Of a stretch of DNA of 64,000 nt, positions 43,492 through 52,536 are shown one piece after another; the stretch's first letter is position 1; every line of letters begins with the position of its first letter. Made by a program: the position numbers and the translations under genes. Origin of the DNA: Aquabacterium parvum (GTDB lineage: Bacteria > Pseudomonadota > Gammaproteobacteria > Burkholderiales > Burkholderiaceae_C); assembly GCF_001447195.1 (NCBI RefSeq), contig NZ_LFRI01000144.1, positions 1 to 64,000 on the forward strand, written 5' to 3'. The notes beneath the pieces were generated by a model. It saw only the letters and a list, made by a program, of their open reading frames with translations. It did not search any database and was not told where the DNA came from.

Positions 43492-45407
43492 GCCGCATCC
43501 ATCGAGGCGCTGGCGGTGGCTTCGGTGAGCAGCGCGATCAGGCCCTCCGCGTCGATGGGCTTGCTCACCAACTGCACACCGGCTTGGGCAGCGTCTTCGG
43601 TCAGGCCGGCGGGCATCTCGCCCGTCAACAACAGGGCGGGCAAGTCTTCACCGAATTCGTAGCGCAATTGCCCCAGCACCTGCAGGCCGGTGACGTCCAG
43701 CCCCAGGCGGTGGTCGCTGACCAGGGCCACAGGCATCTCGCCGTCGATGAGGCGGCCGTCGTCCTGCATGGCGGCCATCTCGGCCATGGCCCCATCGGGA
43801 TGGGCCGCAGCGGCCACCTGCCAGCCGGCCTGGCGCAGCACGAGGGCGGTGCTCTCGCGCACCTGGGGGTCGTCCTCGATCAGCAGGACCAGGCCCAGGC
43901 CGCTGCGCGTTGGCACCTCGGGCGCAGCGGCCTTCGGTGGCAAGTTGTGTCCGTCCGTGGCAACCGCTTCAGCGATGGTGAGGCGGTCCGCGTGCTGGCT
44001 GTTGAATGGGTTGGACGTGTCGTTCGGCGCCTCGGTTGGCGTGGCTGGCACCAGTCGCGGCAGCCGCACGCTGAAGCAGGTGCCTTGACCGGGCCGCGAC
44101 AGCACGCGCACCGGTGTTGGCCCGAGCATGCTGAGCCGGCGAACCACGGCCAGGCCCAGGCCCAGGCCCTCGCTGCTCAGGCGGCCGTCGTTGTGCGCCT
44201 GAAAGTAGTCGTCGAAGATGCGGTGGCGGTACTGCCTGGGGATGCCCACCCCCGTGTCCCACACCTGGCAGATCACCCAGGGCCCGCGCTTGCGCGCCCG
44301 CAGCCTCACCTCGCCCGACTCGGTGTAGCGCACGGCGTTGTTGAGCAGGTTGCGCAGGATGCGATCGAGCACATGGTCATCGGCTTGAGCCCATTCGGTG
44401 GTGGGCTCGAGGCGCCAGCGCAGGCCCTTGCTCTGGCACAGCACGGAGAACTCGCTGTCCAGCCTTTGCCACAGGTCAGACAGGGGCAAGGCGGCGGCGC
44501 GGTAGTCCACGCGTTGTGCGTCGATGCGGGCCACGAAGAACATCTTCTCGAACATGCTGCCCAGCGAGCCCAGCGAGGTCTGCAGCTTGCGCAGCAGGTC
44601 CAGGCCCTCGGCACCCTGGATGGCAGGCTTGAGCGCGCTGCTCAGCAGCATCATCACGTGCAGGGGCTGGCGCAGGTCGTGGCTGGCGGCCGCGAAGAAC
44701 TCGCCCTTTTGCCGGTCGGCCGCTTCGGCGCGGGCCTTGGCCTGCGTCACCTTGTTGATCTCGTCGCGCAACTGCAGCACCAGGCCGGCGTTTTCGTGGC
44801 GCAGCAGCACGGCCTCGCGCAGGCGACGGTTGACGCCCAGGGCCACGCCCTTGCAGGTGAGCAAGGCGGCGATCAGCACCAGGGCGAGAAAGCGCGAGCT
44901 GTCGCTGCCGTCCATCAGCAGCCGGCCGGCCACCAGCAGCAGCACGGGCACGCTGCCCGCGAAGGCCACGGCCCAGTCGTGGATGGTCACCAGCATGATG
45001 GTGAAGCCGTAGACGATGGCCGCCGTCACGATGGCCATGCGCCACTCGCTGCCCGACACGCCCAGCAAAGCGATGGCGATCAGGCCCCACAGCGAGCCTT
45101 CGAGGATGTGCCAGGTCAGCAGCCGCGTGCGCCAGGTGCCGTAGCCGGATTCGGTGATGCCGAAGCGGTTGAACTCGCGCACTTGCAGCACGACCACGCT
45201 CCAGACGATGAGCAGGCCGAACGCCGGCACCGCCCAGCGCCAGTGCGGCATGTGCCAGCCGTGCACCATCCAGCCCAGCAGCATGAGGCCGGTGAACTGG
45301 CCGATGAGCGAGCCGGGTGAGTGGCGCCAGCTGTCATGCAACAGCTGCAGGTCGATCCGCGCCTCGATTGGCGACAGCCCCCTGAGTGACCGTCGCAGGA
45401 GGCTCAC
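43488..45407 (-). CDS. Hybrid sensor histidine kinase with C-terminal receiver
   Basis: A 639-residue kinase. About six membrane helices occupy residues 40-190 (a compact membrane sensor without a large periplasmic domain), followed by a coiled linker. The HisKA domain has His243 in AASHDLRQPLH, and the HATPase core has LLNNAVRYTESG, DTGVGIP and GLGLGLAVVRRL. A receiver domain follows, with the acidic pair (LIEDDPQ), the phosphoacceptor Asp (VSDHRLG), Thr (LLTGE) and Lys (SKPID) all intact. It overlaps the response-regulator gene upstream and proC downstream by 4 bp each. Signal unknown. Confidence 0.93.
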
Positions 45408-46132
45408 GCCAGGGCTTTCCTCGGGCCGGTGTCGAGGCCACCGCCACCTGACTCAGCCGCTGCGGCGGGCGCTGCGGCCTGCGGGCTGCGCGAGCACAGC
45501 AGAACCAGTTGGGTGCGGCTGTGCACGCCATAGGCACGGAAGATGGCGCTGACGTGCAGCTTCACGGTTTCCGCGCTGATGCCCAGGGCCGACGCGATGG
45601 CGTGGTTGGTGCAGCCCTTGAGCAGCCACTCCAGCACGTCCTTCTGACGCGGTGTCAGGCGGATGGTGCGGCGGGCGGTCTCGTCGTCGGGCGTCGGGAA
45701 GTCCACCTCGCTGGGGGAGAGCAACTCCGAGGGGAAATGCAGGCGACCGTCGACCAGGGCCTGCAGGGCGCTGGTGAAGCCGTCGATCTCGGCGAGCTTG
45801 GGGATGAAGCACGACGCGCCGTGGTGGATGCACTCCAGCGCGATCTGCACGTCGGCGTGGCCGGTGATGATGCCAATGCGTTGTGTGGGCGCGGCCTGGC
45901 GCACCGTCTGCAGCGTGGCGATGCCGCGGCTGTCGGGCAGACCCAGGTCGAGCAGCACCACGTCGATGGGCTCCGCAGACTTGTCGTCGATGCGCGCCAG
46001 GGCGGTCGCCAGCGAATTGGCCTGCGAGAAGCGTGCGGAGGGATCCAGGCTGCGGATGGCCTGCATCATGCCTTCACGGATCAGGCTGTGGTCATCGACC
46101 AGCAGGTAGTGGGAGGGGCGAGGTGCGTCCAT
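45404..46132 (-). CDS. NarL/LuxR-type response regulator
   Basis: A 242-residue regulator. The receiver has Asp13/Asp14, phosphoacceptor Asp62 (VVLLDLGLPDS) and Lys in CFIPKLAE. The C-terminal LuxR helix-turn-helix has RLTPRQKDVLEWLLKGCTNH and ISAETVKLHVSAIFRAYGV. An Ala-rich tail ends the protein. It is the first gene of the regulator-kinase-proC operon, so it is the likely partner of the hybrid kinase. Targets unknown. Confidence 0.93.
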   Translation of the reverse strand: MDAPRPSHYLLVDDHSLIREGMMQAIRSLDPSARFSQANSLATALARIDDKSAEPIDVVLLDLGLPDSRGIATLQTVRQAAPTQRIGIITGHADVQIALECIHHGASCFIPKLAEIDGFTSALQALVDGRLHFPSELLSPSEVDFPTPDDETARRTIRLTPRQKDVLEWLLKGCTNHAIASALGISAETVKLHVSAIFRAYGVHSRTQLVLLCSRSPQAAAPAAAAESGGGGLDTGPRKALA

Positions 46133-46170
46133 GACGGGTCTCTTTTTCAGTCGCCCATCTTAAGTGGCTC

Positions 46171-46857
46171 TCAGCGTTGTCCGAATAGGGCTGTTCCCAC
46201 CCTCACCATGGTGGAGCCCTGCGCCACGGCGGCTTCCAGGTCGGCGCTCATGCCCATCGACAAGGTATCCAAGGGAAGACCCTGAGAACGCAGGCGCTCA
46301 TAGGCGACACGCACCTGCGCCAGTTGGCGGTTTTGCTCGACGGGGTCGCCGGTGGGGGCGGGCAGGGCCATGACCCCGCGCAGGCGCAACCGAGGCAGGG
46401 CGGCCACAGCGCGGGCCAGGTCCAGCGCTTCATCGGGCGAGGCGCCGCTCTTGCTGTCTTCGCCGCTGGTGTTGACCTGGACGCAAACCTGCAACGGGGG
46501 CAGGTGCGCCGGCCGCTGGTCGCTCAGGCGCTGGGCGATCTTGAGACGATCGACCGTGTGCACCCAGTCGAAGTGCTCGGCCACGGGGCGCGTTTTGTTG
46601 CTCTGGATGGGGCCGATCATGTGCCACTCGATCTGCCCTCGCAGGTCGGCGAGCTCGGCCATCTTGTCCAGGGCCTCCTGGACGTAGTTCTCACCAAATC
46701 GGTGCTGACCCGCTGCCACCGCCTCGCGCACGGTTACCGCTGGAAACGTCTTGCTCACCGCCAGCAGGTCCACACAGCCCTCGGGGCGTGCGGTTTGGGA
46801 AACAGCGGCGTGAATCCTGCCCCGAACGAGTTGTAGCTTCTCCGAGATCGTCGCCAT
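46171..46857 (-). CDS. yggS: PLP homeostasis protein YggS/PROSC family
   Basis: A single-domain, fold-type III PLP-binding protein of 228 residues. The PLP lysine is Lys36 in LLAVSKTFPA. Other family motifs are GENYVQEALDKM, WHMIGPIQSNK and the C-terminal SMGMSADLEAAVAQGSTMVR with GTALFG. It buffers pyridoxal phosphate and has no known enzymatic turnover. It is divergent from pilT, a gene order common in proteobacteria. Confidence 0.95.
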   Translation of the reverse strand: MATISEKLQLVRGRIHAAVSQTARPEGCVDLLAVSKTFPAVTVREAVAAGQHRFGENYVQEALDKMAELADLRGQIEWHMIGPIQSNKTRPVAEHFDWVHTVDRLKIAQRLSDQRPAHLPPLQVCVQVNTSGEDSKSGASPDEALDLARAVAALPRLRLRGVMALPAPTGDPVEQNRQLAQVRVAYERLRSQGLPLDTLSMGMSADLEAAVAQGSTMVRVGTALFGQR

Positions 46858-46860
46858 AAT
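46831..46860 (+). promoter_or_regulatory. Candidate sigma-70 promoter for pilT
   Basis: TTGTAG at 46831-46836 and CATAAT at 46855-46860 are spaced by 18 bp, with the -10 ending 35 bp before the pilT ATG. It lies over the 5' end of the divergent yggS gene. Confidence 0.45.
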
Positions 46861-46895
46861 GGTTCTTCACACGTCGTATCAAACCCGCATCATCC

Positions 46896-47939
46896 ATGGA
46901 TATCACCCAGCTGCTCGCGTTCTCGGTCAAGAACAAGGCATCCGACCTCCACTTGTCTGCGGGTCTGCCACCCATGATCCGCGTCCACGGTGACGTGCGC
47001 CGCATCAACGTCGATGCGCTGGACCACAAGCAGGTCCACGACATGGTGTACGACATCATGAACGACATGCAGCGCAAGCACTACGAGGAGACGCTGGAGT
47101 GCGACTTCTCGTTCGAGATCCAGGGGCTGGCGCGTTTCCGGGTCAACGCCTTCAACCAGAACCGAGGTGCGGGCGCCGTCTTCCGGACGATTCCTTCCAA
47201 GATCCTGACGCTGGAGCAGCTCAACGCGCCCAAGGTGTTCCAGGACCTGGCCCTCAAACCCCGAGGCCTGGTGCTGGTCACCGGTCCCACCGGCTCGGGC
47301 AAGTCGACCACGCTGGCCGGCATGGTCAACCACTTGAACGAGACCGAGTACGGCCACATCCTGACGGTGGAAGACCCGATCGAATTCGTGCACGACTCCA
47401 AGAAGTGCCTGATCAACCAGCGTGAAGTGGGCCCGCACACCCTGAGCTTTGCCAACGCCCTGCGCTCGGCGCTGCGCGAAGACCCGGACGCCATCCTCGT
47501 GGGCGAAATGCGTGACCTGGAAACCATCCGCCTGGCGCTGACCGCGGCTGAAACGGGCCACTTGGTGTTCGGTACCTTGCACACCTCCAGCGCCGCCAAG
47601 ACCATCGACCGGATCGTCGACGTCTTCCCCGCTGCCGAAAAGGACATGGTCCGCGCCATGCTGTCGGAGTCGCTGCAGGCCGTCATCTCTCAGACGCTGT
47701 GCAAGACCAAGGACGGCAACGGCCGCGTGGCCGCGCACGAGATCATGATCGGCACGCCCGCCATCCGCAACCTGATCCGCGAAAACAAGATCGCCCAGAT
47801 GTACTCCTCGATCCAGACCGGCAACGCCATGGGCATGCAGACGCTCGACCAGAACCTCTCCGACCTCGTGCGCCGCAACGTGATCTCGCCCGCCGAGGCC
47901 CGTGCCAAGGCCAAGATCCCCGAGAACTTCCCGGGCTGA
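46896..47939 (+). CDS. pilT: Type IV pilus retraction ATPase PilT
   Basis: Hexameric ATPase for twitching motility, 347 residues. The N-terminal domain has KNKASDLHLSAGLPPMIRVH. The Walker A motif GPTGSGKSTT starts at residue 130, the Asp box is TVEDPIEFVH, Walker B is DAILVGEMRDLETIRLALTA, and the PilT-specific AIRNLIRENKIAQMYSSIQT follows. There is no zinc Cys quartet, which distinguishes it from the extension ATPase GspE/PilB. It forms a cluster with the next two genes. Confidence 0.97.
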   Translation: MDITQLLAFSVKNKASDLHLSAGLPPMIRVHGDVRRINVDALDHKQVHDMVYDIMNDMQRKHYEETLECDFSFEIQGLARFRVNAFNQNRGAGAVFRTIPSKILTLEQLNAPKVFQDLALKPRGLVLVTGPTGSGKSTTLAGMVNHLNETEYGHILTVEDPIEFVHDSKKCLINQREVGPHTLSFANALRSALREDPDAILVGEMRDLETIRLALTAAETGHLVFGTLHTSSAAKTIDRIVDVFPAAEKDMVRAMLSESLQAVISQTLCKTKDGNGRVAAHEIMIGTPAIRNLIRENKIAQMYSSIQTGNAMGMQTLDQNLSDLVRRNVISPAEARAKAKIPENFPG

Positions 47940-47940
47940 C

Positions 47941-48588
47941 ATGAAGCGCTTTCTTGATCGTTTTGTCGGCGGCCCCCGCAACCCGGGCGCCGACACCCCG
48001 GCCGAAGCCGATGACGAAGGCTTCTTCGCCACGCAGTTCATGGAGCGGCCGGAAGACTTCCGCTCCACCTCCGCCTGGAATGCCCGTGGCCTGGCCGTGG
48101 GCGCCCACGGGCTCGACCCCGAAACCGGCCTCAAGCTGCTGATCAAGTCCTGGGGACAGGACGCCCTCATGGCTTCGCTGTCGGAAGACGACCAGCGCAA
48201 ACTGCTCGAACACCTGGACTTCGTCACCGTGCCGCCTGGGCGCGAGCTCATCGCGCAAGACGAGAAGGGCGACTACGCCCTGATCGTGCTCGAAGGCCTG
48301 GTGGCCGTGGACCGCGTGCAGCCCACCGGCGCGCGCGCCCGCCTGGCCGAGGCCCGCGAGGGCGATGTGCTCGGCGAGATGTCGCTGCTCGACGCCGGCG
48401 CGCGCTTCGCATCGTGTGTGACGCTCAGCCGGGTCTCGCTGGCCGTGGTCACCGCCAGCGCGCTGGACGAGCTCGCCATCGAAGAGCCCAGGCTGGGCAT
48501 GGCGCTGATGGCCTCGGTCGCGCGCAGGTTGTCGCTGCGCATGCGTCAGCTCAGCGCCCGGCTTGGCGCCCTGCTGACGGCCGGCTGA
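47941..48588 (+). CDS. Cyclic-nucleotide-binding-domain protein between pilT and pilU
   Basis: A 215-residue protein with an approximately 80-residue N-terminal region followed by one cNMP-binding fold (FVTVPPGRELIAQDEKGDYA and later GDVLGEMSLLDAGARFASC). The conserved Glu of GEM and the Arg of the phosphate-binding cassette are both present, so nucleotide binding is possible. There is no helix-turn-helix. The gene starts one base after the pilT stop. A second-messenger input into pilus retraction is inferred from location. Confidence 0.85.
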   Translation: MKRFLDRFVGGPRNPGADTPAEADDEGFFATQFMERPEDFRSTSAWNARGLAVGAHGLDPETGLKLLIKSWGQDALMASLSEDDQRKLLEHLDFVTVPPGRELIAQDEKGDYALIVLEGLVAVDRVQPTGARARLAEAREGDVLGEMSLLDAGARFASCVTLSRVSLAVVTASALDELAIEEPRLGMALMASVARRLSLRMRQLSARLGALLTAG

Positions 48589-48644
48589 AGCGTCAGCGCA
48601 CCCCCACGCAACACACACCAGAACCCACCACAGGCAGACACCTC

Positions 48645-49781
48645 ATGGAACGCGATCAGGCCTCGAAATTCATCAACGACCTCCTGCGCCTGATGGTTTC
48701 GCGCGGCGGCTCCGACCTGTTCCTGACGGCCGAGTTCCCGCCGGCCATCAAGGTCGACGGCAAGGTCACCAAGGTCTCGCCCCAGCCGCTCACGCCGCAG
48801 CACACGCTGGCGCTGGCCCGCTCGGTCATGAACGACAAGCAGGCCGCCGAGTTCGAGCGCACCAAGGAGTGCAACTTCGCCATCTCGCCCGGTGGCGTGG
48901 GCCGCTTCCGCGTCAACGCCTTCGTGCAGCAGGGCCACGTGGGACTGGTCATGCGCGTGATCCCTCAAATCATCCCGACCATCGACAGCATGGGCCTGCC
49001 CCAGGTGCTCAAGGACGTGGTCATGACCAAGCGCGGCCTGGTGATCCTGGTGGGCGCCACCGGCTCGGGCAAGTCGACCACGCTGGCGGCCATGGTCGAC
49101 CACCGCAACGAAAACTCGCACGGCCACATCATCACGCTGGAAGACCCGGTCGAGTTCGTGCACCCGCACAAGAACTGCATCGTCACCCAGCGCGAGATCG
49201 GCATCGACACCGACGGCTGGGAGATCGCGCTCAAGAACACCCTGCGCCAGGCCCCCGACGTCATCCTGATGGGTGAAATCCGCGACCGCGAGGCCATGGA
49301 GCACGCCGTGCAGTTCGCCGAAACCGGCCACCTGTGCATGGCCACGCTGCACGCCAACAGCGCCAACCAGGCGCTCGACCGCATCATCAACTTCTTCCCC
49401 GAAGAGCGCCGCCCGCAACTGCTGATGGACCTCTCGCTGAACCTCAAGTCGTTGGTGTCCCAGCGCCTGATGCCCCGCCAGGCCGGCAAGGGCCGGGTGG
49501 CCGCAGTCGAGATCCTGCTCAACACGCCCCTGATCGCCGACATGATCTTCAAGGGCGAGGTCGGCGAGATCAAGGAGATCATGAAGAAGTCGCGCGAGCT
49601 GGGCATGCAGACCTTCGACCAGGCTCTGTATGACCTCTTCGAGGGCAACGACATCACCTACGAAGACGCGCTGCGCAACGCCGACTCGGTCAACGACCTG
49701 CGCCTGCAGATCAAGCTCAACAGCCAGCGCGCGCGCAACCAGGACCTGGGCGCGGGCACCGAGCACATGCACATCGTCTGA
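48645..49781 (+). CDS. pilU: Type IV pilus retraction accessory ATPase PilU
   Basis: PilT paralogue of 378 residues that assists retraction. The Walker A motif GATGSGKSTT starts at residue 137. The Asp box LEDPVEFVHPHKNC, Walker B DVILMGEIRDREAME and His box LCMATLHANSANQ are intact. It has the PilU-type extended C-terminus (DSVNDLRLQIKLNS). The ATG at 48645 begins MERDQASKFI, the usual PilU start. Confidence 0.95.
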   Translation: MERDQASKFINDLLRLMVSRGGSDLFLTAEFPPAIKVDGKVTKVSPQPLTPQHTLALARSVMNDKQAAEFERTKECNFAISPGGVGRFRVNAFVQQGHVGLVMRVIPQIIPTIDSMGLPQVLKDVVMTKRGLVILVGATGSGKSTTLAAMVDHRNENSHGHIITLEDPVEFVHPHKNCIVTQREIGIDTDGWEIALKNTLRQAPDVILMGEIRDREAMEHAVQFAETGHLCMATLHANSANQALDRIINFFPEERRPQLLMDLSLNLKSLVSQRLMPRQAGKGRVAAVEILLNTPLIADMIFKGEVGEIKEIMKKSRELGMQTFDQALYDLFEGNDITYEDALRNADSVNDLRLQIKLNSQRARNQDLGAGTEHMHIV

Positions 49782-49792
49782 AGGCCCGCGGC

Positions 49793-50701
49793 ATGACCTT
49801 GGCCAACAAGACCTACGAGCCCACCGAGGCTCGCCGCGTGGCCTTCATCGGCCTGGGCACCATGGGGGCACCGATGGCCGCGCACCTGGGGCGCGCCGGC
49901 CACGACGTCACCGTCTACAACCGCACCACCGCCAAGGCCGAGGCCTGGGTGGCCGAGCACGGTGGCCGCTTTGCCGCCACGCCACTCGAAGCCGTGAAGC
50001 TGGGGCAGGGCGCCGACATCGTCTTCACCTGCGTGGGCAACGACGACGACCTGCGCCAGGTCTGCTGCGGTGAACAAGGTGTGTTGCGCGGTCTCAAGCC
50101 TGGCGCCTTTATCGTCGACCACACCACCACCTCGGCCGAGGTGGCCCGCGAGATCGCTGCGCGCGCCGCGCAGCAGGGCGTGGCCTTCATCGACGCGCCC
50201 GTCTCGGGTGGCAACCTGGGCGCGCTCAATGGGGTGCTCACGGTGATGTGTGGGGGTGACCCGGTGGCGTTCGATCAGGTCAAGCCGGTCATCGCCGCGT
50301 TCGCGCGCGCCGTGACCCACCTGGGCGACAGCGGCTCGGGCCAGCTCGCCAAGATGGTCAACCAGGTTTGCGTCGGCGGCCTGCTGCAAGGCCTGGCCGA
50401 AGCCCTGGCCTTCGGCGAGAAAGCCGGTCTGGACATGCCGCGCGTGCTCGAGGTCATCTCGCAGGGCGCGGCCAGCAGCTGGCAGATGGTCAACCGGGGG
50501 CCGACGATGGTCCGCGATGAATTCGACTTCGGCTTCGCCGTCGACTGGATGCGCAAGGACCTGGGCCTGGTGCTCGACGAGGCCCGCCGCGTGGGCGCGC
50601 GCGTGCCCACCACGGCCCTGATCGACCAGTTCTACGCCGATGTGCAAGCCATGGGCGGTGGCCGGCAGGACACCTCCAGCCTGATCCGCCGCTTGCGCTG
50701 A
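49793..50701 (+). CDS. NAD(P)-dependent beta-hydroxyacid dehydrogenase (3-hydroxyisobutyrate dehydrogenase-like)
   Basis: A 302-residue oxidoreductase. The dinucleotide motif is VAFIGLGTMGAPMAAHLGRAG. The substrate motif is FIDAPVSGGNLGALNG, and the catalytic Lys lies in GSGQLAKMVNQVC. The C-terminal helical domain has KDLGLVLDEAR. Candidate substrates are 3-hydroxyisobutyrate, tartronate semialdehyde or related acids. It follows pilU by 11 bp, an order seen in related genomes, but no functional tie to pili is known. Confidence 0.88.
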   Translation: MTLANKTYEPTEARRVAFIGLGTMGAPMAAHLGRAGHDVTVYNRTTAKAEAWVAEHGGRFAATPLEAVKLGQGADIVFTCVGNDDDLRQVCCGEQGVLRGLKPGAFIVDHTTTSAEVAREIAARAAQQGVAFIDAPVSGGNLGALNGVLTVMCGGDPVAFDQVKPVIAAFARAVTHLGDSGSGQLAKMVNQVCVGGLLQGLAEALAFGEKAGLDMPRVLEVISQGAASSWQMVNRGPTMVRDEFDFGFAVDWMRKDLGLVLDEARRVGARVPTTALIDQFYADVQAMGGGRQDTSSLIRRLR

Positions 50702-50785
50702 CAAGCCGGGGGCGACGGCGGGTGAGCTCACCAACGCGGGGGAGCGCCGGAAGCCGTCCGGGCTCGAGGACCGGGCCCTGTTCGC

Positions 50786-51451
50786 TCAGTTGCTGTTGAC
50801 AGTGCCGCTGCCGTTCGCCGGCTGACGCGGCAGCTTGTTGGCCAACTCGTCTTCGGTGATCACCTCAAAGGCCTTGACCACTTTTTTGACGCCCGGGATG
50901 CTGGCGGTGAGCTCGGCCGCGCGGTTGGCTTCGCGCTCGGTGACCAGGCCCATCAGGTAGACCTCGCCGCGGTCGACCACGATGTCGAAGGCGTTGCTCA
51001 TCAGGTCGCGTGCGTCGACCAGGGTGGCGCGCACCTTGCCGGCCAGCAGCACGTCGCTGGAGCGCGTGCTGAGCGAAGCGACCGGGCCCACCTGCAGCTG
51101 GTTGATGACCTTGACGACGTTTTCGACTCGGGCGGCGGCTTGCTCCGCTGCGGCGCGGTCGGCGTCGGAGTCGACCTCGCCAGTCAGCAGCACGGTGCGG
51201 TTGTAGGCGTTGACGTTGACCCGGCCGCGGCCACCCAGCGTGTCACGCAGGCGGCTGCCGGCCTTGAGCTGGATGCCCTGGTCCTCGACCTGCATGCCGG
51301 AGGTGCGGCGGTCGGTGGCGACGAAGGCGCTGGCGGCGGCACCACCGAGCATCAGCGGTGCGCAAGCGCTCAGGGTGGTGGCGCCCAGGGCGGCCACCAA
51401 AGCGGCCAGTGCCAGTCGATGGGCGGTGCGGCGAGAAAGTTGGCGGGTCAT
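50786..51451 (-). CDS. dolP: BON-domain lipoprotein DolP/YraP-like
   Basis: Outer-membrane lipoprotein of 221 residues. The lipobox is LSAC. The start of the mature protein has LMLGGAAASAFVATDRRTSG, as in DolP. Two BON domains follow (RVNVNAYNRTVLLTGEV and VVDRGEVYLMGLV). DolP supports envelope integrity and BAM function. The ATG at 51449-51451 begins just before the signal peptide; longer starts are not credible. It is the third gene after yraN and the SIS-domain gene. Confidence 0.9.
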   Translation of the reverse strand: MTRQLSRRTAHRLALAALVAALGATTLSACAPLMLGGAAASAFVATDRRTSGMQVEDQGIQLKAGSRLRDTLGGRGRVNVNAYNRTVLLTGEVDSDADRAAAEQAAARVENVVKVINQLQVGPVASLSTRSSDVLLAGKVRATLVDARDLMSNAFDIVVDRGEVYLMGLVTEREANRAAELTASIPGVKKVVKAFEVITEDELANKLPRQPANGSGTVNSN

Positions 51452-51486
51452 CGAGCGTGTCTCCGGCAGGGGTGTCAGGGATGGCC

Positions 51487-52065
51487 TCAGGCGGCCTCTC
51501 CCAGCAGTTGGTTGTCGACGGTGGCGCACAGCGCGTGCAGGGCCAGCCAGCCGATGGCGAAAAGCGTGGACGGTTGGGTGCCGGGCAGAGGCACCCAGAC
51601 ATCGGTGTCGCGAAGCAGGGGGCCCAGCACGCTCGCGGCCTCGCCTGTGAACGCCACCAGGGTCATGTCCTGCTCGCTGGCGGCTTCGCTGGCGGCTTTC
51701 AGGTCGGCCTCGTTGCGCTCCATCGAGAAGGCCAGCCACAGGTCGCCGGGGTGCCCCAGCGCGCGCACTTGCTGCGTCAGCGTGGGCTGGCCCGCGTGGG
51801 AGGGAGGCGACAGGGCCTGCGCGGCCAGGGGCGGGCGATCGCGCCCGGTGCCACAGATCAGCAGCTGTGCCGCTTGCTGCGCCAGCCAGGCGGCCTCGCC
51901 TTCACCGGCGCACAGCACCCGGCCACCCGTGGTGATCGTGTGCAGGACGGCTTGGGCCGCGTAATGGAGCTGTTGCGCCAGCCGCTCCGAGGACTGGTAG
52001 AGCCAGTCAGCGGTCTCCAGCAGGGGCTGCTGCAGCTGCGGAGACTGATAGGACGTGTCCGACAT
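51487..52065 (-). CDS. SIS-domain protein, DiaA/GmhA-like
   Basis: A 192-residue single SIS domain with GGRVLCAGEGEAAWLAQQAA in place of the usual CGNGGS loop and LWLAFSMERNEADLKAASEA for the second phosphosugar-binding segment. The loop differs from that of an active sedoheptulose-7-phosphate isomerase, and the position between yraN and dolP fits DiaA, the DnaA-binding initiation regulator. Sequence divergence keeps the DiaA assignment tentative. Confidence 0.72.
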   Translation of the reverse strand: MSDTSYQSPQLQQPLLETADWLYQSSERLAQQLHYAAQAVLHTITTGGRVLCAGEGEAAWLAQQAAQLLICGTGRDRPPLAAQALSPPSHAGQPTLTQQVRALGHPGDLWLAFSMERNEADLKAASEAASEQDMTLVAFTGEAASVLGPLLRDTDVWVPLPGTQPSTLFAIGWLALHALCATVDNQLLGEAA

Positions 52066-52158
52066 GCGGGCAATGATAAGCCAGGGGGCCGGGTCAACCC
52101 GCGATCAGCAGGTGAACACAAGTAAACGAGGCTGCCCTGCCTGCCATCTCCACGCCCA

Positions 52159-52536
52159 TCAGCTGGCGTCGAACGCCGCCTGCAACCAAGTCAACTCAAC
52201 CCCATCGATCGCCACCACGTCAAAGCGGCAAGGGGGCCACACGCTCAGCTGCTGCAGGTAGAACCTGGCCCCCAGGATGCAGCGCCGCTGTTTGCCGCGG
52301 GTGACTGACGCCGCCGCACCACCGTGCTCGCCATCGGCGCGCTGGCGCACTTCGACGAACACCAGCGTGCCGTCGCGATCGCGCATGATGAGGTCCACCT
52401 CGGCGCCGCGCGCACCGGGGCCCCGCGCGACCCGATAATTGCGCTCCACCAACGCCAGGCCTTGCTGCTGCAGGTAGAGCAAGGCGCGTTCCTCTCCTTC
52501 ATCGCCCCGGGATTTTGTCGTGACCCTCGATGTCAA
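52159..52536 (-). CDS. yraN: YraN/UPF0102 family nuclease-like protein
   Basis: A 125-residue member of the UPF0102 family, with an endonuclease-like fold: GDEGEERALLYLQQQGL, then the catalytic-type core EVDLIMRDRDGTLVFVEV. Canonical starts are absent, and the best is TTG at 52534-52536. The 5' end therefore overlaps the divergent rsmI start (GTG 52520) by 17 bp. Function is not established; a role in recombination or repair has been suggested for the family. Confidence 0.85.
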   Translation of the reverse strand: MTSRVTTKSRGDEGEERALLYLQQQGLALVERNYRVARGPGARGAEVDLIMRDRDGTLVFVEVRQRADGEHGGAAASVTRGKQRRCILGARFYLQQLSVWPPCRFDVVAIDGVELTWLQAAFDAS

